Assembly (NCBI GenBank): GCA_011009095.1
Contig: VTPC01001024.1
Coordinates: forward strand, 25,273-89,272
From: Ignelater luminosus
Taxonomy: Eukaryota; Arthropoda; Insecta; Coleoptera; Elateridae
DNA: 64,000 nucleotides
Direction of reading: 5' to 3'
Part shown: positions 11,196-24,290 of the stretch, one piece after another
How positions within the stretch are numbered: position 1 is the stretch's first letter
How the letters are laid out: the number at the start of each line of letters is the position of its first letter
Translations under genes and position numbers: made by a program
Notes under the pieces: generated by a model
The model's database searches: none
The model's input: only the letters and a program-made list of their open reading frames with translations
Told to the model about the DNA's origin: nothing

Positions 11196-14100
11196 AAAGT
11201 AATTGAAGAAAGGGGGTTGAAATAGCCGGCAAAGGAAGAAGTACGACTTTCCGAGGATGATAGTCAAGTTTAAAGTCAAATGGATTTTTCCAGTACTTTT
11301 CTTGTTAATCGTGATGAGGAAGTATAAGTATGTTCAGAAAATACTTTTATACATGGTGAGTTTTTGTATTGTGTTTAGTTTGGTAATAAATGTTACTGTG
11401 AGGTAATACTAAAAATCTCAATGATTTTAGAGTTTTCCTATCTCATGTGTGATTTCTAGATCTGACGTCAGCATATTTTTTTGTAGTTTATTAGAGAAGA
11501 GAAGCATATCTGGTGTGAAACTTGCGTTTTTACTTCAAACTGTATTTATCATTTGTAAGAGAGCCCTTGTTGGTTGAGAAACAGAAGTTATGCATCAGCT
11601 GTTATAGCACGGTATGGTAAATAGTAAATAGCGTTGTTGGTTTTTTATTTTTGTGCTAAAATGGGAGTTAAATGCTTGATTTGTTTTGGCAAAATTAAAA
11701 AAATTGCTTGTATACCTTGTAATAAATTGCTTTTATTATCCTCTTTGTTGACAGCGTTGGCGGACGGACGCCACTAAGTTCTTGGGTACAAGATATAGAA
11801 TGAAATAGGTTATTTTTTAGAACAACTTTAGAGTACGTCTCATAGCACCCGGAGACACAGGAAGCGCCCAATACCCCACGAAATTCAAAAATCATTTTCG
11901 TTGTTTTTATTTTCTTCTTGGCTCCAGACAGGTTTTTAAGACAACAGGCGCCTAGTATTTAACAGATCTGAAAGTAGTAATCATGGAATTCAAAAAGGTG
12001 ATCTTCTCTCGGAATTTGCTTGATTGTACAGTGTACATAGATAGTGTCAAAGTATTCAAACTAATTTTAAATATTTGAATAGTATATTTAGAAAATGCTT
12101 AGAAACAATTAAAAATGATCAACTTATTATTTAATCGCGTTTATTTGTTGACTTGTTTGTTTTTATTACGGTTTCCTTCCAACCTTGAAGAGGATGCAGT
12201 CGACGAGGTTTCGGCAGTTTTAAAAATCGGTTGGAGGACTACGGTGTTTTCAGAAAAATAGTAGTACCTATCAGTTGGTATTGTAGCTGATAATGCAGTA
12301 AATTGTCACAACGCAAGAGTAATTGGTCAAGATGCTTTTGAATGTATCTTTGGAGGTAATTTTGGTGGTGTAAAATTAAACAAAAATTAGAAAGTAAAAC
12401 TTCTGTATGACCAGGTGTGAAGGGAAATCTTGCTTAAAGACACTAAGCAATTACAGATATTTAGGCTTGTTAGTTACCTTATAAAAGAGACATCAGACCT
12501 GGAAAAATATTTGTGGTTTAAGTTGACTGTAAAACCGTTTTCACTTTTTGATGATATCTGAGTGCGCAAAACTACGATATTCGCTTTGACTTTTGTTCTG
12601 AGATCAAATGATGGCTGCTTAGTTTCAGGTTTTTGAAGAGACGAAGCCCAATGCATGTCCAAGTACTTCCACTGACCATGTCTAAATTTTTATTGGTTCT
12701 ATACTTGAATTTCTTCAAAATATTATTTTCGAGTATTGTTTTGATTATTTACTTATTGTTCAGAAAACCATGCTTTCGAATGTTAGATTACACAACGCGT
12801 TTATGATGAAAGGAACAAATGTATATTTCTGTTAATTGGGATTCAATTTTTCTTGAAAGTCTCTTAGTAGTTTGTTACTTTTATCAACTATGTTTCCAAT
12901 ATCTTTTCTCCAAATAAACAGTTATCAACTTGCCTTCAATATTCTGCTGAAGGAATATGCAACAAAAAGGGATGTGATTTATTGATTCACACGTTGAACG
13001 GGTTTGTACGTTACAACCAAACAAAGGTGACAAGTTACCAGACAATATGAAATTCATTAATGTCATACCTATTTGAAGTGGGGTTGTGTGTACTTTTTAT
13101 TGTGTTTACTTACCTATATTTCTCTGTTTGCATTTTTAAAACATGATGAGCAGGAAACTGCTTCTCCCTGTAAATAGCTATAAACTAATACGTACATAAA
13201 GTTTGCCATAAAAGGAATGCATGCAAAAATTAAAAACTTTAGAAAACAATAATTAGAGAACATCATTCTTTGAAGAGATTAATCTAAAACTGTATAGAAA
13301 AAGTCAAAAGCAATTTGATGTCTTTTTCCTTTATTTAAATACTTGTTATAATTCTTTTTTCTACTGTACATGTTTAATTTACTTTGCACATCTTTTCTTG
13401 TAGAGTTGCTAGTTCTCTTAGCTGAATTAATAAAAGGAAAATGATCACGAAATTAGGTATTATATCGAAAATATTACTTCTCTATCAAGATATACCAATA
13501 TTCATATCCTAGTTCAATAGAATCTGAAAAGTACAATCATTGATTGAAGCTGGTTAATGTCACGTAAGTAACATTTCTGTGATTTATTTAACTTCAAAAC
13601 GCTGTCCATTTTCTGTTTACTGCTGAAACATTTCAATTGGCAATTATGTTCTGTGTATGAACCAAGATTTATAAGATTTCTTTATATACTACAAATTCTG
13701 TGACAGCAGTACACCGCAAAACCCCGTCATAAATTTATATTACCTAGTTTGGTAAATTTCTCAGCACAAATTTAATAATAAATGGAACAAAAATTAGTTA
13801 CACAAATGGTTCGTTACGCTGATATATTATTTGTGCCTGAATGGAAATGATGAATTGAACTGAATTGGGATAGTTCTGTGACAAATGTAAAGTTAGTCAA
13901 ATATTAATAAAATGGGAATTCATATAATACATAATTTAGTAGAATTGTAAAGGGAAATTGATTCTTGTGTTTTAGGTGTGTGTACTTCGTAAATCTCTCC
14001 CTAAAACAAACAAATATTGGCACAAACAGCCTTGTGTATTGTGGCTGTTATAAATAACAAAGCGGTCTTCGAATGAATGTGACCCGTTTCCGCTGTGACA

Positions 14101-16787
14101 GATCCAATCTCCGCAACATCACATGCAAAAACAATGAAGCACTGATTGGAACCGCCTTGCCGACATCGTGAAATGAATACTTTTGTGATTGTTCTCGTGC
14201 TGTCGTTAAGGTTTAGCACACTTTAATCTTATCAAAAACCAACAAGCACGTTGTGTTTTACTATTTAATATCTAAAGAAGTGCAAATGTAAAGTGGAAAA
14301 TCGAACTCGATCGGTTAATATTAATGTCAGGAAATATAATGTGCGTATAGAAGCATGAGTGTTTTTTTTTATTTTGCAGCAAATGGAGTTAATTGAGTGT
14401 AGGTATTTTGTGCAAAATTGGTATTATGTTTCAGAAGCAAATAACTAAGCAACTTAAACTATACTGCTCTCACGGGTACAAGATCAAACACGGAAGGTTA
14501 ATATTGTTAGCCGGTCAGCCAGGCGGAGGCGGAACTCTGCTTCAATCAACCAAGAGCATGAGGGTTTTTGCTTCCAGTTACGTCGTTTGAAGTGCATCAT
14601 CAACATTTTGGAGACCATGTCTAATATACCTAATAAGCACACGTGAACGTATTTAATTCACTAGTTAGTTACATTAGTAACTAATAAAATTCCATTTTGC
14701 ACGGTATAAAATAACGAAAGCTGCAATAATTATTTGAAAACATATAAAATTAGAACAGAATATAAATAAAATTAAATTGCGGAATTACAGTTCATAAGAC
14801 AACTAAAATTACAAATTGTTACGTTGTTAACGTTGCATTTGATTCTAAAATTACATGTAAGCTTATTCTACAGGATGTTTGATTAAATCAAGTTATATCA
14901 AATTTAAATTAAAACATTATTAAATTTCATTTGTTTTGACTGACAGCTTAAGTATTAGTGAATATAACTAAAATTTAATAACAGTAATAAAACACTTAAC
15001 TGTGTAAGTAAGTAATACAAAATTTTAGAAGTAACAAATAATTAAGACAACAAACAGTAAAATTTAGTTGCTTAACGGAATTTCTGCAAACGATGCATTT
15101 TGTTCGAGTAAGATTAGATTTCCCAAAACATTTAAAAGTGAATATTCAATTTAGAGTTTGTAAACTTTTTTAATATCTTGAAAAACTGTATGTAACTGTA
15201 TTAGCTGAATATTTCTTGCTGCACGGATTTATAAAACATGCTGCAGGGTGCAAGTCCATAGAATTCTTCATTCTTATACAAATTAGTAGGTAACATTTGT
15301 ATTTACATCCATTGAGAAACTTCTCAGCATTTAGTGAGCAATTCTTAAAGATTAGTAAACTATAATTCTTTCAAATTAATCGGATCTATAAATATGGGCG
15401 GAAACTTCATTTCGGAAGTATTTCAGTGCTGTTGACGACTGGACTATTGGTAATCAAGCCTAACGTCTGCATTATGGTATAAATATATTTCTTTGTAGAT
15501 GGCTAAAGGAATTGTGAATAAAAACCTGAATGTAGAGGAATAAATATGTTATGTACAGATTTTCGCTTTGTGATGACTTCATGGTGATTGACGTAACAAC
15601 TCACGTAAACGCAAGCGTATTATTCGTAGCGTTTTATATGTATTACGCTAGTAGTAAAGTTTACCCATAATTGACGTTATTTAACATAAAAATTTTTATC
15701 TAACAAGTTTTTAAACTGATACTGAAATTTTTTAGTATCATTTAAACAAACAATAGATGATTTAAATTGAATACACCACAACGCCTTTATTTAGGTAATA
15801 TGAATTCATTTAAAAATTCTATAGCTGAAAACAGAATTAATTGAACCAACACCCACTTTTTAACAGAACACAAATGGTGCTTTCCACCCCTACAAATATA
15901 AATTTATCACGAACTTGAATCAACAGGCAGTGCGTATCAAATAAATAAAATAATATAATTATCTTTTCTTTTACAGCGAGTTCGAAAATTGAATTCCAAA
16001 TTCCGTGTTCTAATTTGAACAAATAATACTTTTTCTTTGTCACTTTTAAACGAGGAATACAAATTTTTATAACGTTTCAGGCTTGGTATAGTACCAATAA
16101 TCTTCTAATAAACAACCAAATTGTTTGCAAAAAGTTTCCTGCATAATAAAATGCGTTTGCTTAAAAAAAATGTATTCAGACGGTGTGTTACGATACATCT
16201 CTCTGCTATAACACAAACATAAGACGTCGACTTACTTTTATTTGCACTTATATCCAGGTTTCACAGTCCTTGTGTTTAATAATTACCTATAAAGCTCATG
16301 CTACTACAAAATCACCTGTAAATATCGTTCATCAAGTTTTAAATCATTAAACACTACCCGGATGTTTCTACACATATTTCAATTCCTGGTGAGATTTATA
16401 AATTGACTAGTTTGTTGCCATTTCTAAATAAAAGTAAACAATGTTTTAATGTTTAATACTTACTGATATACTACGCATAAACATTAATGCATAAAGCGGA
16501 AAAAGCACAATAGCTGTTCCTTTTTATTTAACCCAGTTCTTTAGTAACTGACCTGACTAGATTTGATAATAAAATTTTCTGTGATATATCGTGCCAATTA
16601 TAAATGTCAGTCAGCTAGAATACTACAGAAAAACAGTCTAAATAGTTGCCTTAGTTAAAAAAGGAGGAATTTAACAATATGTTGTTCAAGTGTGGTACCC
16701 ACCAACCGTCGGTTAACACAATAATAAGTTTTTGTTGGCAGGAAACAGAAAACCACTACTAAGCAGGATCTTTTCTTCTAGTACATA
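11196..16787. other. Long noncoding stretch, no gene supported
   Basis: Mostly AT-rich DNA with short chance frames. Two slightly richer patches (about 14000-14220 and 14480-14600) carry 65-72-codon open frames without recognisable motifs. A 38-codon protein-like run at about 12275-12390 (VGIVADNAVNCHNARVIG) was noted but not identified. No RNA gene, terminal repeats or splice-bounded exon could be supported. Confidence 0.5.
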
Positions 16788-18081
16788 CGAGGGCGGTTCA
16801 ATAAGTACCCGTGTTAGAAATGAAGACACAATTTTTTTCAAAAATTTTTTTTTTATTTTTCAACATAGCCTCCTTTTAGAAATATACACTTCTCCCAACG
16901 TTCCTGCCATTTTTTTAACCCCTCCAAAAAATAGGATTTGTCGAACTCTCCAAAATACGCTTCTATCTCGGCGATGACTTCCTCGTTTGAGCTAAATTTT
17001 TTTCCCGCGAGCCATTTCTTCATGTTAGGAAACAAGAAAAAGTCGCAGAAAGCCAGATCGGGTGAATACGGGGGGTGCGGCAGCAATTCATAACGCAATT
17101 CATGCAGTTTGGCGGCGACAACTCCGGATGAATGTGCTGGTGCGTTATCGTGGTGAAACAGCACCTTTTTTTTCGCCAAATGCGGCCGTGTCTCCTTCAA
17201 TTTTTTGTCGAAGCTGTCTAATAACTCACTGTAGTATTATCCAGTGATCGTTCTTCCTTTTTCTAAAAAATCCATGAGGATGACGCCGTTCGCATCCCAA
17301 AAAATCGTCGCCATGACCTTTTCGGCCGATGAAACCATCTTCGCCTTCTTTGGAACAGATTCACCGGGAGAAATCCATTGTTTTGATTGTTTCTCAGTTT
17401 CTGGTGTGTAATGATGAATCCAGGTTTCATCAACGGTGACAACTCGACGCAAAAACTCCTTCGGATTTCGCTTAAATTGCTCCAAACACTGCTTCGAAGT
17501 TAACAGCCGCATCCGCTTGTTGTCCACCGTTAGCAATCGCGGCACCCATCGCGCCGACAACTTTTTCATCGCCAATTGATCATGTAAAATATTAATTGCC
17601 GTTCCGGTCGACACACCTACGGCCTCTGCTACTTCACGCACTTTCGTTCGTCGATCAGCGAGAATCATGTCGTGGACTTTTTGAATGATTTCCTCGGTAA
17701 CCACGTCTGCCGGGCGTCCTGGTCGCTCCTCATCAAAAACGGATGTTCGCCCACGTTTAAATTCGTTGAACCAATATCTAACTGTGGTCATAGATGGCGA
17801 AGTGTCCCCACAAACAGCATCCAACTTTGCTTTTATCTTCTCGCATTTTTTCCCATCCAAAAACAGAAAGCGAATTACCGAACGATACTGCTCTTTTTCC
17901 ATCTTAGCTAAAATCACGAAACACGTCTTACTCAAATGGCTGTCAAATCCAAACTAACCTATCAATCAGTCTGCAATTTGTTATACCGTCATTTGATAGA
18001 TGGCAGCACACGATGATAACACCAACTTCCCTCAGGAACGCCTTCTGTCGTCAAACACGGGTACTTACTGAACCGCCCTCG
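16788..18081 (-). mobile_element. Mariner copy B, sister of copy A
   Basis: A 1,294-base element with TA on both sides (16786-16787 and 18082-18083) and 28-base inverted repeats that differ at one position. Sequence, orientation and gene content match copy A at 7749-9040. The flanks are unrelated, so this is an independent insertion rather than a segmental duplication. Confidence 0.95.
16853..17902 (-). pseudogene. Mariner transposase, copy B, one in-frame stop
   Basis: The frame runs from the ATG of MEKEQYRSV to a C-terminus …WEKCIFLKGGYVEK, the longer and probably original tail, over 350 codons. It is interrupted once, at about 17238, where the Q of TGQYYS in copy A is a TAA codon. Helix-turn-helix region, WVPRLL, TVDETWIHH, HHDNAPAH and YSPDLAFCD are present, and here the third catalytic Asp is kept. 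So the two sister copies have different lesions: A has an open frame without the third Asp, B has all three Asp codons but a stop. Confidence 0.93.
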
Positions 18082-18083
18082 TA

Positions 18084-19310
18084 TAATATTTAGGCAACTG
18101 TTTGTAATAGCTGAAAGTCTACGGTAGCAGTATTTTCAGAAATAAAATGTAGTCCCTCTTATGAACCACGTCTTTCTGTAGAGCTCCGCAGAGTGCACGA
18201 TTCAGTTTTATTCTAGCATACAGAAGCTGGCAGATGCAAGACTGGGTTCGAGGTAGGTTTTCAGATTAGAAGGGTGTGGCAGCGTATATCGTCCTCTTGA
18301 GGAACGGTATGCTCGATGCAATTTCAACTTGATTAGAAAAGTTTCTTATACATTTTAGCATGAAATAAAAAATTTCATATAGATGCGACATTAATTGGAC
18401 AGTACTAGTGGTCAATGACAGCTGTCTATTGTATTTGTAACGTTACGTCATTCTCAATCTTATTGTGCCAATGCGATGAGAAGTTCATACAATCTTATAG
18501 TGTGATGAAATTTGCTGTATCTCCCTGCACAATAAAGTGATTTGGTGAAAGTGTTCAATACACCATTTTGAGAAGTTTTTTCATGATATTAGATAAAAGC
18601 AATGTACAATTATCAATAATAGAACACACCTCTTCGTTTTACTAAACAAAACAATAGTATACCGCTATTCGAAATGCTTCAGAGAAAACTCTAGTAGACG
18701 AACAAAGAGAAAATCACGGTTTTAAAAAGAAAAAGTTTAAATGGTGACTCCATTTCCCAAATTTCCAGTCTTGTTTATTATTTTATTCCTACTTTAAATA
18801 TGTGCGTTCTGAGAGGGTTATACAACTCTTAATCTTTGATTGTACCAACGCAGATAAGAAAAGGGTGCCCAAAAACCGGAATGAAAAAGCCTTGCAGGTA
18901 AGGAATAGTTATTTTGTTTTTGCAAACGATACCCAAGACGTGGCTAAGCGATAGTGCTCTAATAGGTATGCATTGAAGAGGTCCGTAAAAGTTCTTTCAC
19001 AAATATGATATTTTTCTCCACATCTTCTCACCTTCTTATAAAATGCAGAATGCACTGAACATCGGTGTTGCCGTTTTCTATATCACTGCAGTAATTGGAG
19101 TCGTATCGTATTTTCCCGTTACCAGGTATGCATGAAATAAATTACGTTTGCAGCAGTATAGCCGTACTATCTTCAGTGTATTATTGGTCTGTAATTACTT
19201 TGGTTACAGAAAAACTGTCACTAATAGCTAATTGCCCTAAATAATGATCTTAAGTATCTCACTATCTGCACTACTGTTTTTGGGATAAGCAATTTCACAA
19301 AATAATGTAA
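18084..19310. other. Noncoding stretch, no gene seen
   Basis: No recognisable frame, RNA or repeat. A GGTTCGAGG string at 18245 resembles a tRNA B box but no A box or acceptor stem pairs with it. Confidence 0.45.
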
Positions 19311-19688
19311 TGTTCTTTTCATATATAAAACGTTTGTTTATATTTAATAATATTTATTTTTACTTAATTTATTACAATTTATTTCCAGTATTTATCTACA
19401 CTAAATTATTTATTTATTTATGTACAGAAGAATTTATTTATCACTAATTAACATTTATTTCGTTCGGCACTACTAGCTCATAGACTGTAGAACCGCTTTC
19501 TGCTCGGTCAACGCAGCCTTATATTTGTTTCCGCGTGGTTCTTGATGAGCCCAGAAAGATCGCGTTCCTTCTGGAACATACGACGGTGGAAAATTCTCGA
19601 TAGTTCGAGATTTCTCCGGCACATTCGACCAGCCTGTTCGAGACTGTTCGGGACTTTTTCTAGAATATTCTAGGGGCGGCGCCTTACA
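19311..19688 (-). repeat. 3' LTR of the Ty3-type fossil
   Basis: A direct repeat of 21495-21873, with about 95 percent identity by eye over the alignable part. Its right edge is TGTAA… when read on the minus strand, and the left edge at 19311 is inferred from where similarity fades. The open frame of the CCCH region runs into this LTR. Confidence 0.85.
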
Positions 19689-20290
19689 CTGCCCCCTTCT
19701 TAACACTGTAGCGTCTCGCGACAGTGCCGAAACTGATGTTCCATGCATTTCGCTGCTTGTTCCGGCTATGGCTTCTGGATCATGACGATACTTGCATGCC
19801 GAACCCCTAGTACACCTCGAGTTTTTGAAAAAGAAACAATCCACTGTTTTCTGACACTTCTGGGAGGATGTTGCGGAATTATAACTGCAAACCAGTACTT
19901 CCACGCCAGCGTCCTGAAATATTACTTCCAACATATTTCGCACGGTACGCCAATCCGGCTGGTCTAGACCACATCCAATTTTCGGCATAGCTAATTTCTT
20001 CACTCCGTGCGCTTGGAGCTGTATCTTCAAGTTGTGAAGAGCCTTCCACAAAGCCTCATACTGCGGCTTTTCACATGAACGAGGTTTCGTGACCAGATAA
20101 TAAAGAAATCGTCCCTGGTCTTGTAGATAGCAGGCCTTGCCTATCTCGGGGTGTTATAAAAATATTTCTCTCGTGCGACCAAACTTGAACTTGAAGTCGA
20201 CAGCTATACCTCGGGACATCTTCAAATCTTTCGCCACGCAGTGAACTAGAGACTATTCTTCCGGAACTTGAAACAGGTTTCTTTGTTGTT
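19473..20290 (-). pseudogene. Macro domain (OARD1 type) and CCCH zinc-finger region of the LTR fossil
   Basis: This part lies between integrase and the 3' LTR, where Ty3-type elements may carry an extra or env-like frame. It resembles the OARD1/Poa1 branch of macro domains, which remove ADP-ribose or O-acetyl-ADP-ribose: a KLAMPKIGCGLDQPDW block matches the family's conserved LxMPRIGCGLDxxxW, and related sequence extends upstream to about 20290. A CCCH finger with spacing CX7CX5CX3H follows (CFFFKNSRC…YRH), then a Ser/Pro/Arg-rich tail running into the LTR. Macro domain and RNA-binding-type finger in one frame suggest capture of host sequence by the element. The part is broken; whether other copies keep it whole is unknown. 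Confidence 0.75.
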
Positions 20291-20343
20291 CATGAACAAC
20301 ACCAAAACGAGCTTTCCTATCATTTGAGTAAAAAGTCATAAAG

Positions 20344-21480
20344 TCAGTAAACGAGGGTCTTTTGATCTTCAATCGCTACAACCGTTGCGGGTTGTATTTC
20401 GGCCTTTGGTTCTTCTATATCGACTCCATTTCCGCCTGCATGCGGGGCCAACCGGTTGGTGTGCACAACCATCATTTTTCCCCTTGATGGTTTTCTGATA
20501 CGGTATATCAGGTCATTTATTGGTTTAATGACCTTGTAGGGCCCTTCCCATGCTCTTTGCAGCTTTGGAAATAAGCCTCTTCGTCTTTGAGGACGATAGA
20601 GCCAAACTAGATCTCCAGGTTGATACCCTCCTGTTTGGACTTTAATGTCGTATCGCTCTTTCATCTTATCACTGGCCATCTGAATATTACGACGAACATT
20701 TTCATAAATGGAGTTTAACTTCTTACGAAGGTTATCAACGTAATCATCACCGACCACGTCATTTTTACTGGATTTGACACCAAACTGTAGATCACATGGT
20801 AACCGAATTTCGCGCTCGAAGAACACCGCAGCTGGGGTTTGGCCAGTTGTTTCTTGTACAGCCGAGCGGTTTGCCATTAGAAACAGATGCAGGTATTGGT
20901 TCCAATCGCGCTGATGCTCGGACACCACCTTCGACAAGTACTTCCCCATCGTTCTATTCATTCTTTCCACCATTCCATCCGACTGCGGGTGCAACGGTAT
21001 AGTTCTCGTTTTCCTGATACCCAATGATTGGCACAACAGTGTCGACTGAAAGTTCCTGCCCTGGTCGGAATGCAATTCCAGTGGGACACTAAAACGGCTA
21101 AAGAGTTCTTTTACCAGCACGTCAGCAACCGTAGCCGCTTCTTGGTTTGGTAGGGCGTATGCCTCTGTCCATATAATTAAAATAATCCATGGCCACCAAA
21201 ATATATTTATTTTCTGCGTCCGTCTCTGGGAATGGACCCGCAATGTCTATGGCGATTCTTTCAAATGGACTACCGACGTTATACTGTCGCAAGTGGCCCA
21301 TTGCCGCTTGCACAAACTTCGCACCGTCTGCACCATTCTCTGACGTCTTCCTTGCAGTTCATCCAATAAAACCGTTCTCAAATATTCGCCAGTGTTTTCC
21401 TAACTCCCAGATGGCCTCCCGATGGCCCATCATGCAACTGTCGCAACACTTCAGGAACCCTGTTCTTGGGAGCCACTAAC
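20344..21480 (-). pseudogene. Integrase region of the Ty3-type fossil
   Basis: The order is that of Ty3/Gypsy integrases: an H2C2 zinc-binding region (HDGPSGGHLG … CRRCEVC) at about 21480-21300, the catalytic core with LHSDQGRNF and HPQSDGMVERMNRT at about 21080-20930, and the C-terminal part with PGDLVWLY and WEGPY blocks ending in VVHTNRLAPH near 20440. The sequence fits the 412/mdg1-like relatives best, judged from motif wording only. It is a broken fossil. Confidence 0.85.
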
Positions 21481-21494
21481 TGCATTCTTATTTC

Positions 21495-21873
21495 GGTTCC
21501 TTCTTCTATATAAAACGTTTATTTATATTTAATAGTATTTATTTTTACTTAATTTATTACAATTTATTTCCAGTATTTATTTACACTAAATTATTTATTT
21601 ATTTATGTACAGAAGAACTTATTTATCACTAATTAACATTTAGTTCGTTCGTCACTACTAGCTGATTGACTGTAGAACCGCCTTCTGCTCGGTCAACGCA
21701 GCTTTATATTCGTTTCCGCGTGGTTCTTGATGAGCCCAGAAAGTTCGCGTTGCTTCTGGAACATTCGACGGTGGAAGATTCTCAATAGTTCGAGATTTCT
21801 TCGGCACATTCGACCAGCGTGTTCGAGACTGTTCGGGACTTTTTCTAGAATATTCTAGGGGCGGCGCGTTACA
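21495..21873 (-). repeat. 5' LTR of the Ty3-type fossil
   Basis: Direct repeat partner of 19311-19688. The outer edge TGTAAC at 21873 is clear; the inner edge near 21495 is where similarity to the other LTR fades and integrase-coding sequence begins. Confidence 0.85.
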
Positions 21874-24290
21874 ATAATATTCCGGCGTCTTGTAACCAGA
21901 TATTTAAATAAATTTACTTTTCATTTGTTTTGTAATTGTAAGTTATTAAATTTTCTACTTTAATAGAACCTGTTTGTTTAAGACACTTTAACGACTAATA
22001 ACTCAGGAAAGTATTTTTAGGGACATGTTTATATAAACTCTTTGACTTAGTTTGGGATGAAGATTTACCTTTCGAGTTTTGTATATACATCTTAGAAATA
22101 CCCCTAATATAATAATATAATAATAAATTTTGTGGTTTTTAGTTTCGGTGCTCAAAACTTTATTTGTCACGTGAAATACACCTACAGGGTGTTTCTTTCT
22201 AGATGGAATATCCCTTACAATGATTCTAGCTAAAACGATAAGATCTAGTTTATGTATTTTTATCATTGACTGTAATTCCTTTAATACGTTGATAAATTGT
22301 TTTTGTTTGTAGTCCTTTCGCTTCAGCCAAATCAATGAGAACCTTAATTGTTTACATTAATTTTATTAGGTGGGTTTTAAATTCTGAATATAGGACCTAA
22401 GAAGCATCATCTTAAAACCACACCTTAAAACGTTATGATACGTAAAAAATATTTTAAAATCACTGTGCTAATAGGTAAACATATAATTTATCTAATTTCT
22501 TCTTAAATAAATTATTTCTAAATTTGAGCATCCTACTATGATTTTCATTTTAGTACTGTTTATAATATACTTATTTATAGTACCTTTGAGGTAGGGTAGA
22601 ATGAATACTTAACAGGATAATAGGTTTCCGTTTAAAATAATTATGTAAATTTAGATTTCCCTCTGACCTATTATAAATAGTGAATAATTCCCAGTCAGTA
22701 CGTCCAATTTATGGAAGCGTTCTAATTCATAGATCAATCTTAACATTCCCTAACTGACAACTGCTTGTCTAGGTTTACTGAAATTAACACTTGTAGAGGT
22801 TTCCTATTTTGTATTCAAGCTAGATTACGGCTAAATGAAGGTTTTAAACTGAATTTGCTTAAAACTAAAACGGAAGTAAATAGTAGCATTTCTGATTTAA
22901 AATGTTCTAGAATTGTTATAAGTAGCTAGGCATAACCTAATATTTCCTGATCTACAATTTTGTTTGCCAAGTAAACAAAATATACCTTTATTTTTAGAAC
23001 TTTGTTTGTATTTTTTGCTTTGATGGTAGGATTAATTATGTCCTCATCATATCAAGTAAACAAGGAAAAGAGCACTTTATCGATCATGTAATTTTAGTAG
23101 ACTGTATATTAGTTTAAAATAAAACAAGCAAATCTCTTCCTTAATACATTATCATCTTATTGAAAGAATAACCATCGCTTATGTAAAATTATTAACGAAA
23201 TGTCAAAACTGTTGCTTCAGCAAGCAATAGGGATGTAATACCAGTAGAATTATAACCAAAATTGCGCATCATGTAGAGATTAATAAATGTATCACAGCCT
23301 ATTCAGCTTTAGCCAAGGCTATCAAGCTTAGCTTGCGAGGTGGCTAAAGTGATTTGTTAAGGACATATGACACGCATAACGTTCCTGCGTAAACGGCGCG
23401 ATGGGAAATAAGTTAACCCCCTTCTAATTAAGTTTGCAACAGTACTTGTAAGTTACAGTTATTGTTAATTAAATATAGGCAGTATAACAACGAGAGACAA
23501 TTAATATCACGCTAATTAGTTTAAAATAATTATTCGAGGATTTCCTCAAGTTACGATACACCATTTTCCAGTGGTTACTTAAAAAACTCGTTATTTTATA
23601 AATGAAAGCAGTTCGAGGTTTATTTTTTCTTTAAATTACAATGGTATTAAAGTAACCGCAAAATTATAAGTCTGCTTTGTTTTGTCTGATGTGTACTGAC
23701 TGAAATCTTTAGAAGATTCATTTGTGTCTCTTAACAACAGCCGCAATGGAAACCATTTGTATCCCGTTTCGCTTTTGATGTTTTCTTTACGATTTTTCAA
23801 GCCCTAGGAGTACGCTTGTATTTCTACTTGGACGAATTTTGCGTCAGTATTTACTTTCTAACTCTTAGGAAAACTAATTAAAGCAACTGCGTTTGAGATT
23901 GAAATATTTTTGCAAATTAACCTTAGTCTATCCTTATTTACTATATTCGCTGATTAATTTTGTGTAAACATCTTGAGGTTCTTAAAGTAAATAGAATGTT
24001 GAAAAACTTAATAAAGGCAGTATTATTGTTGTTATTATTACTACAATTACTGTATTTGTAAAACCTGGAAGAAAGATGGAATTAGGCGCTATATTTACAT
24101 CTTCCATAAAAATAAATGTGACTAGAAAATATAATAAAACCTGAAATCTTACATCTAAAACTTATTTTGTACCTATTTTAAGAAACGTGTTCATATTTAT
24201 ATAGAATCTTGCATGCTGTTTAAAAAAATTGTCTAGACATGTTTAAAAAATCTGTTTAAAAATGTTTAAGCATAAATTAAAAAATGCTAG
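21874..24290. other. Noncoding AT-rich stretch, no gene seen
   Basis: Nothing with coding character. A TACAGGGTGT motif lies at 22183-22192. At 23300-23345 a small imperfect palindrome (TAGCCAAGGCTATC … TAGC … GTGGCTAAAG) is visible. Confidence 0.45.

Larger units (their letters stand above)
19311..21873 (-). mobile_element. Broken Ty3/Gypsy-type LTR element with integrase and macro/CCCH region
   Basis: A fossil of about 2.56 kb on the minus strand between two direct repeats of about 378 bases. Parts recognised, in element order: 5' LTR (right), integrase with zinc-binding, core and C-terminal parts, a macro domain plus CCCH zinc finger, 3' LTR (left). Gag, protease and reverse transcriptase are not recognised between the LTRs. 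The LTRs start TGTAA in element orientation. By eye they differ at roughly 19 of about 360 aligned bases, so the insertion is fairly old. No clear target duplication was found. The copy is broken, with several breaks. Confidence 0.85.

Noticed and set aside
12275-12392. 38-codon run VGIVADNAVNCHNARVIG…
   Set aside because: It recalls hAT-type SDNA/TDNA motifs faintly, but it is too short and nothing upstream or downstream supports it.
14001-14219. 72-codon minus-strand open frame
   Set aside because: No motif, no splice context, and no similarity that I recognise.
18230-18255. GGTTCGAGG as a tRNA B box
   Set aside because: No matching A box upstream and no acceptor stem; the invariant CC after the box is missing.
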